Below, piece by piece: positions 53,187 to 63,647 of a DNA stretch of 64,000 nucleotides; the stretch's first letter is position 1, and each line of letters opens with the position of its first letter. A model generated the notes under the pieces. It made no database searches. It had not been told where the DNA came from and saw nothing but the letters and a program-made list of their open reading frames with translations. The stretch lies in NCBI RefSeq assembly GCF_025947365.1, contig NZ_CP110012.1:1860001-1924000 (forward strand), written 5' to 3'. The translations under genes were made by a program, and so were the position numbers. The stretch comes from Flavobacterium sp. N502540. Its GTDB lineage: Bacteria; Bacteroidota; Bacteroidia; Flavobacteriales; Flavobacteriaceae.

Positions 53187-56100
53187 ATGAAATTAGCCGA
53201 AATATCCATCACACGTCCGTCGTTGGTAATTGTACTCTTTACAATTCTAACATTAGGTGGACTGTTCAGCTACAGCCAGTTAGGTTATGAGCTGATCCCG
53301 AAATTTGAACAAAACGTTATTACTATTTCTACCATATACCCGGGAGCTTCTCCAAGTGAGGTAGAAAACACAGTAACCAAGAAAATTGAAGATGCGATCG
53401 CATCTTTAGAGAATGTTAAGAAAATTGACTCGAAATCGTATGAGAGTTTATCTATCGTTTCGATTACATTAACATCTGAAGCAAAAGTCGATTTCTCTCT
53501 GAATGATGCACAGCGAAAAATAAACGCGATTATTAGTGATTTACCGGAAGACGTAAAAACACCGGCACTAACCAAATTCTCGCTAAGTGATTTACCAATC
53601 ATGACGCTTGGTGCCAACGGAAAAATGGATGAAGCAGAATTTTATGACTTAATTGACAAAAAAATTGCTCCTATCTTATCCCGTGTACAAGGTGTGGCTC
53701 AGGTAAATATTATTGGTGGTTCAGAGCGTGAAATTCAGGTAAACCTTGATGCCTTAAAAATGCAAGGATATGGATTATCTGTTCCACAGGTACAACAAAA
53801 CATTTTGACTTCGAATCTGGATTTCCCAACAGGGAACATCCAGACTCGTGATCAGAAAATATTAATTCGTTTAGCAGGTAAATACAAAAGTGTTGAAGAA
53901 TTAAGAAACCTGGTAGTTTCTTCTCAAAACGGAATTCAGGTTCGTTTAAAAGATATTGCCGATGTACAGGATACTCAAAAGATCGCTGAAAAAATATCAC
54001 GTGTAGATCAGAAAAGTGCGATCGTTTTGCAAATTGTAAAGCAATCAGATGCAAATGCGGTTGCGGTAAGTGAGCATTTATTAAAGACAATTGCGACTCT
54101 TGAAAAAGATTATAAAGTAAACCAGTTAAAACTGGAAGTAGCAAAGGATAGTACCGTTTTTACTTTAGAGGCGGCAGACTCTGTAGTACACGATTTATTA
54201 ATTGCGGTAGTTCTGGTAGCTTTCGTAATGTTGTTCTTCCTTCATAGTATCAGAAACTCGCTGATCGTAATGGTGTCGATTCCGGCCTCTTTGATTGCTA
54301 CTTTTATCGGTATTTATTTAATGGGATATACCCTGAACTTAATGAGTTTATTAGGATTATCTCTTGTAGTTGGTATTCTGGTGGATGATGCGATTGTGGT
54401 ACTGGAGAACATCTACAGACACATGGAAATGGGTAAAAGCCGAATTCGTGCTTCGTATGACGGAACAGCAGAAATTGGTGGAACTGTAACTTCGATTACT
54501 TTGGTAATTGTGGTGGTATTCCTTCCAATTGCGATGAGCTCTGGATTAGTTTCTAATATTATTACACAATTCTGTGTGACGGTAATTATTTCAACGATGT
54601 TGTCGCTTTTAGCTTCTTTTACCATCATTCCTTGGTTGTCTTCTCGTTATGGTAAATTAGAGCATATTGAAGGAAAGAATTTATTTGGAAGAATTATTCT
54701 TGGTTTCGAAAGTTATTTAACACGTTTTACGGACTGGGTTTCTCATTTATTAACCTGGTGTCTGGATCATTATATTAAAACATTTGCAGTAGTAATTGTA
54801 TTGTTCTTTGCTTCAACAATTGGTTTAATGGCAGGAGGTTTCATCGGAGGAGAGTTCTTTGCTTCTTCTGATAGTGGGGAGTTCTTAGTTCAAATCGAAA
54901 TGCCGAAAGACGCTTCGTTAGAGCAAACCAACTTCATGACCCAGAAAGCAGAAGCGTATTTGAAAGCACAGGAATATGTGCACAGTCAGATTACAACGGT
55001 AGGACAAACCAGTGAGGGTTTTGGAGCATCGCAGGCAACAGCTTACAAAGCGGAGATCGACGTAAAAATGATCGAACAAAAAGACCGTACGGATGATGCT
55101 AACGTTTACGCAGCAAAAATCAAACGAAAGTTAGAAAAAGTATTAGTTGGTGCTAAAGTAAAAACCGTTCCGGTAGGTATCTTAGGAACAGCCGAAGATG
55201 CTACATTAGGATTGATCGTAACAGGTCCGTCAACAGAAAGTGCTATGGCATTTGCTAAATTGGCAGAAGCAGAATTACGTACGATTCCGGGAACAACAGA
55301 GATCAAATTAACGGTTGAGGACGGAAATCCGGAGATCAATGTTAAAGTAGATCGTGATAAAATGGCGGCGTTAGGGTTAACACTTCAAACCGTTGGTTTA
55401 ACCATGCAGACTGCTTTTAGTGGAAATACAGACGGTAAATACAGAGCTGGTGAATACGAATACGATATCAACATCAGATACAATGCATTCGACAGAAAAA
55501 GTATTACTGACGTTAGCAACCTGATTTTTATTAATGCAGCAGGTCAACAAATTAAATTGTCTCAATTTGCAGACATTACAGAAGGTTCAGGACCTAGCCA
55601 GTTAGAGCGAAGAGATAAATCGGCTTCGGTAACGGTAAAAGGACAAAACGTTGGGGTACCATCAGGAACAATTGTTCAGCAATGGCAAGTGAAATTAGAC
55701 AAACTTAAAAAACCAGCCGGTGTAAACTACATCTGGGGTGGTGACCAGGAGAACCAATCAGAAGGATTTGGTACTTTAGGGATCGCTTTATTGGCCGCTA
55801 TTATCTTGGTTTACCTGGTAATGGTTGGACTTTATGACAGTTTCGTTCACCCGTTTGTCGTATTGTTTGCTATCCCGCTTTCGTTTATCGGTGCGATGTT
55901 AGCCCTGGCTTTGACCAACAATTCATTGAATATCTTTACGATTTTGGGGATCATCATGTTGATCGGTCTGGTGTGTAAGAATGCGATCATGTTGGTCGAT
56001 TACACCAACCAGAGAAGAGCGGCAGGGGAGTCCATTCGTACAGCATTAATTCAGGCCAACCACGCTCGTTTACGTCCAATTTTGATGACAACTATTGCGA

Positions 56101-56363
56101 TGGTATTCGGTATGTTCCCAATTGCATTAGCATCAGGAGCAGGAGCTGAGTGGAAAAACGGTTTGGCATGGGTAATTATCGGAGGATTAATTTCGTCTTT
56201 ATTCCTTACCTTAATTGTGGTTCCGGTTATCTATAATATCATGGAGAAAATCATTCATAAATTCTCTAAAGGAGAAAAAATCAACTACGAAGCTGAAATG
56301 TTCGCTGATTATACGCCAACAGAATTAAGCGAAGATGGTTTTAATCCTAAACATACCCATTAA
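53187..56363 (+). CDS. RND efflux pump permease (HAE-type)
   Basis: This 1058-residue inner-membrane pump has twelve expected helices and two large periplasmic loops. The N-terminal ITRPSLVIVLFTILTLGGLFSYSQLGYELIPKFE, the helix-4 aspartates in GILVDDAIVVLEN near residue 405, and the late FAIPLSFIGAMLALALT and GLVCKNAIMLVDYTN blocks are typical. It exports drugs or other hydrophobic compounds by proton antiport together with the two upstream proteins. The operon ends at a terminator 60 bp downstream. Confidence 0.95.
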   Translation: MKLAEISITRPSLVIVLFTILTLGGLFSYSQLGYELIPKFEQNVITISTIYPGASPSEVENTVTKKIEDAIASLENVKKIDSKSYESLSIVSITLTSEAKVDFSLNDAQRKINAIISDLPEDVKTPALTKFSLSDLPIMTLGANGKMDEAEFYDLIDKKIAPILSRVQGVAQVNIIGGSEREIQVNLDALKMQGYGLSVPQVQQNILTSNLDFPTGNIQTRDQKILIRLAGKYKSVEELRNLVVSSQNGIQVRLKDIADVQDTQKIAEKISRVDQKSAIVLQIVKQSDANAVAVSEHLLKTIATLEKDYKVNQLKLEVAKDSTVFTLEAADSVVHDLLIAVVLVAFVMLFFLHSIRNSLIVMVSIPASLIATFIGIYLMGYTLNLMSLLGLSLVVGILVDDAIVVLENIYRHMEMGKSRIRASYDGTAEIGGTVTSITLVIVVVFLPIAMSSGLVSNIITQFCVTVIISTMLSLLASFTIIPWLSSRYGKLEHIEGKNLFGRIILGFESYLTRFTDWVSHLLTWCLDHYIKTFAVVIVLFFASTIGLMAGGFIGGEFFASSDSGEFLVQIEMPKDASLEQTNFMTQKAEAYLKAQEYVHSQITTVGQTSEGFGASQATAYKAEIDVKMIEQKDRTDDANVYAAKIKRKLEKVLVGAKVKTVPVGILGTAEDATLGLIVTGPSTESAMAFAKLAEAELRTIPGTTEIKLTVEDGNPEINVKVDRDKMAALGLTLQTVGLTMQTAFSGNTDGKYRAGEYEYDINIRYNAFDRKSITDVSNLIFINAAGQQIKLSQFADITEGSGPSQLERRDKSASVTVKGQNVGVPSGTIVQQWQVKLDKLKKPAGVNYIWGGDQENQSEGFGTLGIALLAAIILVYLVMVGLYDSFVHPFVVLFAIPLSFIGAMLALALTNNSLNIFTILGIIMLIGLVCKNAIMLVDYTNQRRAAGESIRTALIQANHARLRPILMTTIAMVFGMFPIALASGAGAEWKNGLAWVIIGGLISSLFLTLIVVPVIYNIMEKIIHKFSKGEKINYEAEMFADYTPTELSEDGFNPKHTH

Positions 56364-56420
56364 TAGTTTTGATTTTTAATAGCGAAATTCTATAGCCCGA
56401 ACTTGGAATTTCAATGAAAG

Positions 56421-56463
56421 ATCCCAAATTCCTTTACTAAAATTGGAATTTGGGATTTTTTGT
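56421..56463 (+). terminator. Terminator of the efflux operon
   Basis: ATCCCAAATTCC and GGAATTTGGGAT are perfect complements with a 12-base loop, followed by a T run. Confidence 0.88.
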
Positions 56464-56484
56464 TTTTTTAAGTCCGAATATTTA

Positions 56485-57321
56485 TTAAATAAGAACTTTT
56501 TTGATGTGCTGGTTTTCTATAGCCGAGTGTATTTTTGTAGACAATTCGTTATAGTCGGGGTTGTAGTTGTCCCATATTTTCCAGACATCGTCTTTTCTTT
56601 TGATGAAATAAGTTTGTCTGTTTACTTTATTCAGTACAATCGTAGTAACGTCATTTTCGTTTTTCCACTCCAGATTCCAAAACTCCTTTACCGTAAGAAT
56701 AGCGATATTTTCTTCGATACTTGAAATCTTAAAATCATAAAGTTCAAAATTAGACCGGTTATCTTCACAGTTTAAATGATATTTTAAAGTCGAATAATTC
56801 TCAAAAAGATCCTTTATCCTTTTTGCAAAAGGTCCTTCTTTGAACACAAAATCGCATAATCCATCCATACTAACGACAGGTAATTTTTGTAAAGAATTAA
56901 ATTCTTCCTGACAATAATCACTAATCAGTTTTTCAAAAAAGGCACCCGATTCCATTTTATTTTCAGACTCTAAAGTTTTTACAGCGTCTGTCGCTTCATC
57001 ATTCAGAAAATGGTTTAAAGAAGGATAGCCAATAAAAATGGCCAGTTTGTCCAGACTCTTTAAAAACCGCAAATCAGACTTTTTGGTCTTAGAAGAGTCA
57101 TTGGTGAAAATCCTTTGCAAGGTCATGCTCGAGATAGAACATCCAAGTTCATTTCTTTTGGAGCCCTGCATAAATTCCGATTTCTCTAAAACATCAGAGA
57201 TGATTTCCGAAAGGATGATGTAGTGCGCTCTTTTCCATTCTGTAACACCGGAGAGCGTACTGTTTTGTAGGATTGGATGCGATTGTATGCCTTTTATTAA
57301 TTTTTCTATAATGATTTCCAT
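56485..57321 (-). CDS. Hypothetical protein with a possible N-terminal DNA-binding region
   Basis: This 278-residue soluble protein is not recognised. Residues about 58-108 (CSISSMTLQRIFTNDSS ... LRFLKSLDKLAIFIGYPSLNHFL) follow a pattern seen in many Bacteroidota proteins: a small helix-turn-helix-like unit with TLxRIF and LDxLAxxIGYxSxxxFL. The C-terminal half (about 165-265) looks like an NTF2-like or SnoaL-like fold (ENIAILTVKEFWNLEWKNEN). It converges on the efflux operon. Function unknown. Confidence 0.65.
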   Translation of the reverse strand: MEIIIEKLIKGIQSHPILQNSTLSGVTEWKRAHYIILSEIISDVLEKSEFMQGSKRNELGCSISSMTLQRIFTNDSSKTKKSDLRFLKSLDKLAIFIGYPSLNHFLNDEATDAVKTLESENKMESGAFFEKLISDYCQEEFNSLQKLPVVSMDGLCDFVFKEGPFAKRIKDLFENYSTLKYHLNCEDNRSNFELYDFKISSIEENIAILTVKEFWNLEWKNENDVTTIVLNKVNRQTYFIKRKDDVWKIWDNYNPDYNELSTKIHSAIENQHIKKVLI

Positions 57322-57519
57322 AGGTGAATTTTTTAATAATTGACGTTCGTTTTGACGATAATTAAATACAATTCCTGTTAATTAAATCCTGATTATAGAT
57401 TTGTGTGTAAGATAAGTTATTGTTGTGATCTTTTTAGTGTTAATGTTCTGCTAAAATTAATAATAAATTCGTTAAATAATTTAACAAATTAAAAATTAAC
57501 AACAAAACCCAAAAGAATT

Positions 57520-58488
57520 ATGAAAAACCCATTTACCAAATTCCCGATTAAAAAACTGGCACTTGTACTGCTTGCCTTGCTTGCCTTGTACTCTTGTGAA
57601 AAAGGAAATGACCAGCCTGAAGCCGTTGCTCAGGACAAATTAATGGACGGTAATGTCGATCTTTTAGACAAAGGAAGATACGGACTTGCTCAGATGCCGG
57701 ATGCTTATCTAAAAAGTATTGAGTTTTTAACACCGGTTGATTATCGTGCGAGAATTGCTGAGTTACGACCAGACTTAGTGACAAGCACCCAAAAAATGTC
57801 TTTGACTGCTAAAGTTGCGGCCGCAAAAAACTTACCGACTCCACCGGTTGGAGATCAGGGAAGCGAAGGTTCCTGCGTAGGCTGGGGAGTGGGTTATGCG
57901 GCACACAGTATTGCCAGATATCTTAATAATTCAGTACACCAGAGTAATTGGAGCGGGGCTTCAAGAAGTGCTGCCTATATTTACAATCAGATAAAACTGG
58001 GGAATTGCGGAGCAGGTTCTTATCCGAATGATGCCATGAATCTGATCAAAAATCAGGGGGAATGTTCAGAGGCTCAAATGCCTTACATTGCAGGTGGCTG
58101 TTTTACACAACCATCAGCACAGCAAAAAACATGGGCTGCTGGCAGAAAAACGGGAGGTTGGTTTAATGTGAATCCAAGAAGTACAGCTGATATCAAGTAC
58201 TATCTGAATCAAAATTATGCCGTTGCAGTGTGTTTCGATGTCAATCAGAGTTTTTATGATATTCGTAATAACAACCATGTTTGGTCCAGTCTTTACGGCA
58301 GCAGACAAGGAGGTCACTGTGTTTGTATCATAGGATATGACGATGCTACCGGACTTTTTAAAGTACAAAATTCCTGGGGAGCAGGTTGGGGACGCAGCGG
58401 TTTCTTTTATGTAACGTACAACAATATTGCTAATGGTGCTTTCAATTGGGCAGGATGTATTATTCCAAATCCGGGAGCAAATTCTTAG
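57520..58488 (+). CDS. Papain-like (C1A) cysteine peptidase lipoprotein
   Basis: This 322-residue lipoprotein has a lipobox ending LYSC (Cys26). The papain fold starts near residue 105. The active site has Gln113 (oxyanion hole) and Cys119 in GDQGSEGSCVGWG, His266 in GGHCVCIIGYD and Asn284 in VQNSWGAGWG, so the catalytic set is complete. There is a propeptide-like region before it (27-105). It is probably exported to the cell surface or periplasm. It converges with the giant SprB-repeat gene and has its own terminator. Confidence 0.92.
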   Translation: MKNPFTKFPIKKLALVLLALLALYSCEKGNDQPEAVAQDKLMDGNVDLLDKGRYGLAQMPDAYLKSIEFLTPVDYRARIAELRPDLVTSTQKMSLTAKVAAAKNLPTPPVGDQGSEGSCVGWGVGYAAHSIARYLNNSVHQSNWSGASRSAAYIYNQIKLGNCGAGSYPNDAMNLIKNQGECSEAQMPYIAGGCFTQPSAQQKTWAAGRKTGGWFNVNPRSTADIKYYLNQNYAVAVCFDVNQSFYDIRNNNHVWSSLYGSRQGGHCVCIIGYDDATGLFKVQNSWGAGWGRSGFFYVTYNNIANGAFNWAGCIIPNPGANS

Positions 58489-58509
58489 TCATACAATTAA
58501 CTCAATTAA

Positions 58510-58545
58510 AAAAGGAGACGGTCTAAAATCAGACAGTCTCCTTTT
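58510..58545. terminator. Bidirectional terminator between the peptidase and SprB-repeat genes
   Basis: AAAAGGAGAC-G-GTCT and AGAC-A-GTCTCCTTTT pair around a 6-base loop, with T runs in both directions. Confidence 0.85.
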
Positions 58546-58577
58546 GTTTTATTGAAAGTTATGAGCTTTTAGTGGCT

Positions 58578-61500
58578 TTATTTCTTCACTATTTTAACAG
58601 TTTTGATTTGTCCTTCAGCTTTTACTTTAAGGAAATAAAATCCTGCCGCTACATTCGATAAATCAATTTCAGATTGCGTATGGTTTATTCTCTTACTTAA
58701 AATAGTCTTTCCGGAAACCGATAGTAATTCAATCTCATCAATAGCCGAACTGTTCTGTATGGATAAGTTGTGCTGAACAGGATTTGGATAAAATCTGAAA
58801 TCCGGTAGCGCAAAATCAGATGTTGAAAGCGATCCGTTTACTTTTGCTGTAACGGCAAGACGTTCTGTACTTTCGATTCCGTCTATGGTTTGAGTGGCAT
58901 AATACGTAACTCCGTCAACTAAAACAGTGGTCAATGGCAAAGTAGTTTCAGAAGTTTTACTCGTTTTACCTGTTGAAAGACCTTTAGTGCTGTACCATTT
59001 TATGTTCTGACCTTCGATAACAAGATCTCCTAAAGTCTGGCCTGATTTAAAATCGACTGTTAATGTATTTTTACCGCCTATTAAAGGTGCAGGGGGATCT
59101 ATTGTAATATGAATTAATGCAATACATCCCATAGCGTCTCTTGCAGCTACCTGATACATCCCATAGTTGAAAACTGTAAAAGTATTGCCTGACTGAAAAG
59201 TATTTAAATCTAATGAATATTGATACGGAGCAGTGCCACCGGTTGCTGTAACAGTTATATTTTTATTGTAAACAGTTGCTGAAACAGCTACAGGAATTGG
59301 CGCTTGCAACACTAAACTGGTTGTTTCTGTACAATTATTAGTATCTCTTACAGTTATGGTGTAAACACCGGCATTTAAATTCGCGAAGGTATTACTTGCC
59401 TGATAAGGACTTCCATTTATGGAATAAGTATACGGAGCCTGTCCTCCTATAGCATTTGCCATGATTACTCCGTTTGAAACGCAGGATACTGAGGAAATAA
59501 CTACTGCAGTAAGATGTACTGGATTTGGAGCTACAATCGTTGTCACAAAAGTATATAGGGCATTGTTCAAATCACGCACTTTTATGCTATAGCTGCCCGG
59601 AGAAACCATAAAAGTATTGGAATGATTATAAGTTACACCATTATCCATTGAATATTGATAAAAAGGGGTACCTCCCGATGCCGTTACGGTTATTGTTCCC
59701 ATTGGATTATTACAATCTGGCTGAACAATAGCAGCTGTTGCTAAAAGCGGACTAGGGGCCAGAATCGTTAGTTGTGTTTGTATTGAAGAACAGCCTCTGG
59801 CATCTTTAACAATCACACTATAGGTTCCGGGAGCCAGATTATAAAAGCTATTTGCGCTCTGTGCCGGAACTATAATTGTGTTATTGCTGTTCAAAAGGGT
59901 GTAAGTGTAAGGAGCTGTTCCTCTGGTCGCATTTACGATTAGAGCTCCGTCGTTACTGGTTGCAGTTGTTGCATTTGTAATGATTAATGTACTTTCAGGA
60001 GTAGTACGGGGGGCTATAGTAGCGATTACGACTGCGATACAGCCATTGCTGTCTTTGGCTTTTAAGGTATAGGTTCCGGGAGCTAAAGTGAAGGTATTCG
60101 CTGCTGAAAATGTGTTAGATTCATTAAAAGAATAGGTGTAAGGCGGTTGTCCTCCGATTGCTGTAATGGTTGCTATATCAAAATCGTTACAATTTTGAGC
60201 CTGATTAATGGCTACAGTTGCCACGAAAGAAACCGGTGTTTCTATAGTAAATACTGTACTGAAGCTGCAGCCGTTTGCATCTCTGACTTCCAGAATATAA
60301 TTTCCTGGATTTATACCCGTATAGAAAGAACTAGATTGAAAAGGAAGACCGTTTAAGGAATATTGATATGGAACTGTACCGCCAACGGCATTAATAACTA
60401 CATCACTTACAGGGGAAGAGCAATTTGTAATAGGGGTATGAGCGACTGTCGCTGTTAAAGGAATAGGCTGTTCTAAAATGATACTATTGGTAATTACAGT
60501 ACAATTTAGAGCATCTTTTACCAAAACAGAATAAGTCCCTGCAATTAAATTGGTAAAAACACGATTGGAAGTATAGGTAACTCCATTGTCTATCGAATAT
60601 TGATAAGATCCGTTACCTCCTGAAACGATAACATCTATAGTGCCATTACTAAGGCAGTCTATCGTTTTGGTGATGAAAGCTGTCGCAGTTAAAGGGTTTG
60701 GAGGACTTATAACAGCAGTTATGGCAGCTGTAGTAGTTTGAGAATCTCTAACTTTTATCAGGTAATTTCCTGCGGTAAGATTACTAAAAACATTTGAGGA
60801 AGTATAACTATTTCCGTTGTCTATGGAATACTCATAAGGAGCTGTTCCTCCGGTTGCAGTAACAATAATTCTTCCGTTAGAAGTATTACAGTCCATAGGA
60901 AAAACAGTAAAGCTTACAGACAATGCAACGGAGTCAGAGATTGTATTTCCGGTTTTTAGTATAGAGCACTCGTTACTGTCTTTAACCTGCACACTGTACA
61001 TTCCTGCAGGTAAATTATCAAAAACATTCGAAACTTGATAATTTCTTATGGTTGCTCCCGTGTAATGATCCTGAAGGGTATAGAGATAAGGAGGTGTTCC
61101 GCCAGTTGTATTGGTCGTAATAGTTTTATCATTCACAACTACAGTTGCGTTAAGGATCGTCGGTTCCGGAACGGCTATGTTTATATTAGAGGTACAGTTG
61201 TTTTTATCGGTTACCCGTATGATATAGTTTCCTGCAGGAAGGTTGTTAAAAGTTTGTTCTGTTGTAGTGCCGGTAACGACATCATTATTTATAGAATAAA
61301 CATAAGGTCCCTGACCATCGGTAACCGTTGTTCTTATCGAACCGTTATTGGCACCATTACAGCTTACGGCAGTCATTAATGTTACGTTGAGTGCTATTTG
61401 TTTTACAGTTATAGCAACCACAAACGTTTTGGTTGTATTTTCACTATCCTTAACCGTAATAGTGTAATTTCCGGGAGCCAGATTAGGAAACACATTAGAG

Positions 61501-63566
61501 CTGACCGCGGTTCCGTTATTTATCGAATAACTATAAGGTTGAATTCCTCCGGTGGCCGTAACAGTTATTTTCCCCAAAGTACCGCATGTCGCAGGTATAA
61601 CTTCAGCGGTAGCAGCAAGAGGTGGTGACGGAATAACAGTTACGCCTCCCCGCATATAACCGCAGCCATAAGCATCTGTAACCTGTGCGGTATAAACACC
61701 AAGCGGTAATTTGGTGAAAACCCCATTGTCTTTAGGGCCTGCAATTACAACTCCTAAATTGTTTTGTAAAGAATACAAATAAGGAGCAGTTCCTCCTTTT
61801 GCATTAACAATGATACCCTGATCGTTTATCGCAAATGCTGTTGCAGATAATTCCTCTGTTGGTTCTGAAAGATAAATTGAGGTTAATGCCGTACAGTCAT
61901 TGGCATCTTGTACAGTAATGTTATAAGCTCCGGTACGCAGATTCGTAAAAGTGGGAGCGGGACGGAATGTAACTCCATCGATGGCATACCTATAAGGAGC
62001 TTTTCCACCAGCTGCAGTTACAGTTACAGAACCAGTGTTGTCCCCTTTACAATATACATTTGAAAAAGTAGTTACGCTAACGGAAGGATTACTTCCAGGA
62101 GAAATTTCGACAATTAGCTGAACTTCGGCGTTTTCGGTGTCGCGTACTTTTACTGTATAAACTCCTGCTGTCAGTCCGCTAAAAGTATTCGAAGTAACAA
62201 ACGTATTTCCATTGTCCACCGAATACTTGTAAGGCGCTTTACCTCCCGTTGCAACCACTGTTATTGTTCCGGTCGCACTAAAACAGGTTATTGGCAATAC
62301 ATTTGCGATCGCAGTTAATGCGGCAGTTTTTTTAAGAATAGAAATATTGGTTTGCGATGCAATACAATTAGTGGCATCGTTCACCAGGACACCATAAGTT
62401 CCTGATTTCAAACCTTGGAAAACATTAGATGCTTGTTGAGTTCTAATAGGATTATTTGCATTATCGGTTAGGGTATACGTATAAGGTTTAAGCGCTCCAT
62501 TGGCCGTTACAGTTATAGTACCGTCATTATCATCGTTGGTTGTAGCATCTGTTTTTGTTGTTGTTATGGAAAGAGGTACAAGTTCGGCTATCGTGACATT
62601 AGCATATCGTACCACATTTTGGACATCCTTTACTTCAAATACATAATCTCCTGCAGCAAGGTTCGAAAAAACATTTATAGGTTGATATGGACCTTTATTG
62701 ACTGCGTAAACGTACGGAGCACTTCCTCCGGCTGCAAAAACACTAACTCTAGCCTTCTCAATACAGTCAATAGGTTTTAATATCTGAGTTCCTACAGCCA
62801 GTGGATAATAAACATTCACCGATTCTGATGCTACACAACCCTGAGCATCTTTTACCCTAAAAGTGTATGATCCGACAGGCATATTTGAAAAAACATAGCT
62901 CGTTTGATAATTGATTCCGTCCGAAGAATATTGATAAGGAGATGTTCCTCCTGAGGCACTAACCACTACCGTTTGATTTTCAGTAAATAGTTTTACTGTC
63001 AAAGCAGAAGGTTCGGTTATCTGAAAAGTCTGAAGCATCGATTGACAGCCTATGGCATCTTTTACAGCAATGGTATGCGTCCCAGCTGACAAGTTCCTAA
63101 AAGTACCTATGGGATTACCAATATAAACAGTAAAAGGTCCTCCATCCAGACTATAAGCATAAGGTGTTTTGCCTCCCGACGGAGCTACAGTTAAAATACC
63201 ATTATTTTGTCCTTTACAGCTTACAGGTGTTGTAAGAGGTATAAAATTGATCTGATCGTATATTTTTAGATTGAAATAGTTTGTTGTAACCGTTCCTTTA
63301 TTGTCTATTCTGGCATAAATAGTCGTAGACGGTGCCGTACTATTGAAGGAGGTCGGCTGTGCAATTGCATTTGTATTAGTCGCAGCATCCTGAGCACTAA
63401 GATGATAACTAAGCGTAGTTTTTACCGGATTTAAGTTAACAAGTAAAGCAGATTGATTGAGCGTTAAGTTAAACCGGGTATCCCCGTAACAATGCTCCAT
63501 ATCACTGACCTGAGCGTAAAAATAATTGGAAAACAGTAAAATAAAAAAAAGTAGAGTTTTTTTCAT
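58578..63566 (-). CDS. Giant surface protein with about 18 SprB-type repeats and a T9SS sorting domain
   Basis: This 1662-residue protein starts at the ATG at 63566 (MKKTLLFFILL); the -7 box at 63594 excludes the longer frame. A signal peptide (1-19, FYAQ) leads into an N-terminal domain. About eighteen repeats of 75-80 residues follow, each with a Cys, a GTITVTATGG block, PYxYSxDNG, a NLxAGxYTVxVKD turn and often a second Cys. This is the SprB repeat known from the F. johnsoniae gliding adhesin. The C-terminal 75 residues (FRFYPNPVQHNLSIQ ... KTVKIVKK) are a type A sorting domain. It should be a secreted or surface-anchored adhesin; a gliding role is inferred only. Confidence 0.9.
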   Translation of the reverse strand: MKKTLLFFILLFSNYFYAQVSDMEHCYGDTRFNLTLNQSALLVNLNPVKTTLSYHLSAQDAATNTNAIAQPTSFNSTAPSTTIYARIDNKGTVTTNYFNLKIYDQINFIPLTTPVSCKGQNNGILTVAPSGGKTPYAYSLDGGPFTVYIGNPIGTFRNLSAGTHTIAVKDAIGCQSMLQTFQITEPSALTVKLFTENQTVVVSASGGTSPYQYSSDGINYQTSYVFSNMPVGSYTFRVKDAQGCVASESVNVYYPLAVGTQILKPIDCIEKARVSVFAAGGSAPYVYAVNKGPYQPINVFSNLAAGDYVFEVKDVQNVVRYANVTIAELVPLSITTTKTDATTNDDNDGTITVTANGALKPYTYTLTDNANNPIRTQQASNVFQGLKSGTYGVLVNDATNCIASQTNISILKKTAALTAIANVLPITCFSATGTITVVATGGKAPYKYSVDNGNTFVTSNTFSGLTAGVYTVKVRDTENAEVQLIVEISPGSNPSVSVTTFSNVYCKGDNTGSVTVTAAGGKAPYRYAIDGVTFRPAPTFTNLRTGAYNITVQDANDCTALTSIYLSEPTEELSATAFAINDQGIIVNAKGGTAPYLYSLQNNLGVVIAGPKDNGVFTKLPLGVYTAQVTDAYGCGYMRGGVTVIPSPPLAATAEVIPATCGTLGKITVTATGGIQPYSYSINNGTAVSSNVFPNLAPGNYTITVKDSENTTKTFVVAITVKQIALNVTLMTAVSCNGANNGSIRTTVTDGQGPYVYSINNDVVTGTTTEQTFNNLPAGNYIIRVTDKNNCTSNINIAVPEPTILNATVVVNDKTITTNTTGGTPPYLYTLQDHYTGATIRNYQVSNVFDNLPAGMYSVQVKDSNECSILKTGNTISDSVALSVSFTVFPMDCNTSNGRIIVTATGGTAPYEYSIDNGNSYTSSNVFSNLTAGNYLIKVRDSQTTTAAITAVISPPNPLTATAFITKTIDCLSNGTIDVIVSGGNGSYQYSIDNGVTYTSNRVFTNLIAGTYSVLVKDALNCTVITNSIILEQPIPLTATVAHTPITNCSSPVSDVVINAVGGTVPYQYSLNGLPFQSSSFYTGINPGNYILEVRDANGCSFSTVFTIETPVSFVATVAINQAQNCNDFDIATITAIGGQPPYTYSFNESNTFSAANTFTLAPGTYTLKAKDSNGCIAVVIATIAPRTTPESTLIITNATTATSNDGALIVNATRGTAPYTYTLLNSNNTIIVPAQSANSFYNLAPGTYSVIVKDARGCSSIQTQLTILAPSPLLATAAIVQPDCNNPMGTITVTASGGTPFYQYSMDNGVTYNHSNTFMVSPGSYSIKVRDLNNALYTFVTTIVAPNPVHLTAVVISSVSCVSNGVIMANAIGGQAPYTYSINGSPYQASNTFANLNAGVYTITVRDTNNCTETTSLVLQAPIPVAVSATVYNKNITVTATGGTAPYQYSLDLNTFQSGNTFTVFNYGMYQVAARDAMGCIALIHITIDPPAPLIGGKNTLTVDFKSGQTLGDLVIEGQNIKWYSTKGLSTGKTSKTSETTLPLTTVLVDGVTYYATQTIDGIESTERLAVTAKVNGSLSTSDFALPDFRFYPNPVQHNLSIQNSSAIDEIELLSVSGKTILSKRINHTQSEIDLSNVAAGFYFLKVKAEGQIKTVKIVKK

Positions 63567-63593
63567 ACGTATCGGTTTGTTAAAATAGGCAAA

Positions 63594-63601
63594 CAAATAT
63601 A
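63594..63601 (-). promoter_or_regulatory. -7 element for the SprB-repeat gene
   Basis: The minus strand reads TATATTTG, 28 bp before the ATG at 63566. Confidence 0.5.
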
Positions 63602-63647
63602 TACAAAAAAACGGACTAAAAAATCCGGTATTTGAGTTTATAATCTA

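Noticed and set aside
53710..54144. Minus-strand ORF of 144 codons inside the RND pump gene
   Set aside because: It is a shadow of the pump frame, has no family features and no start context.
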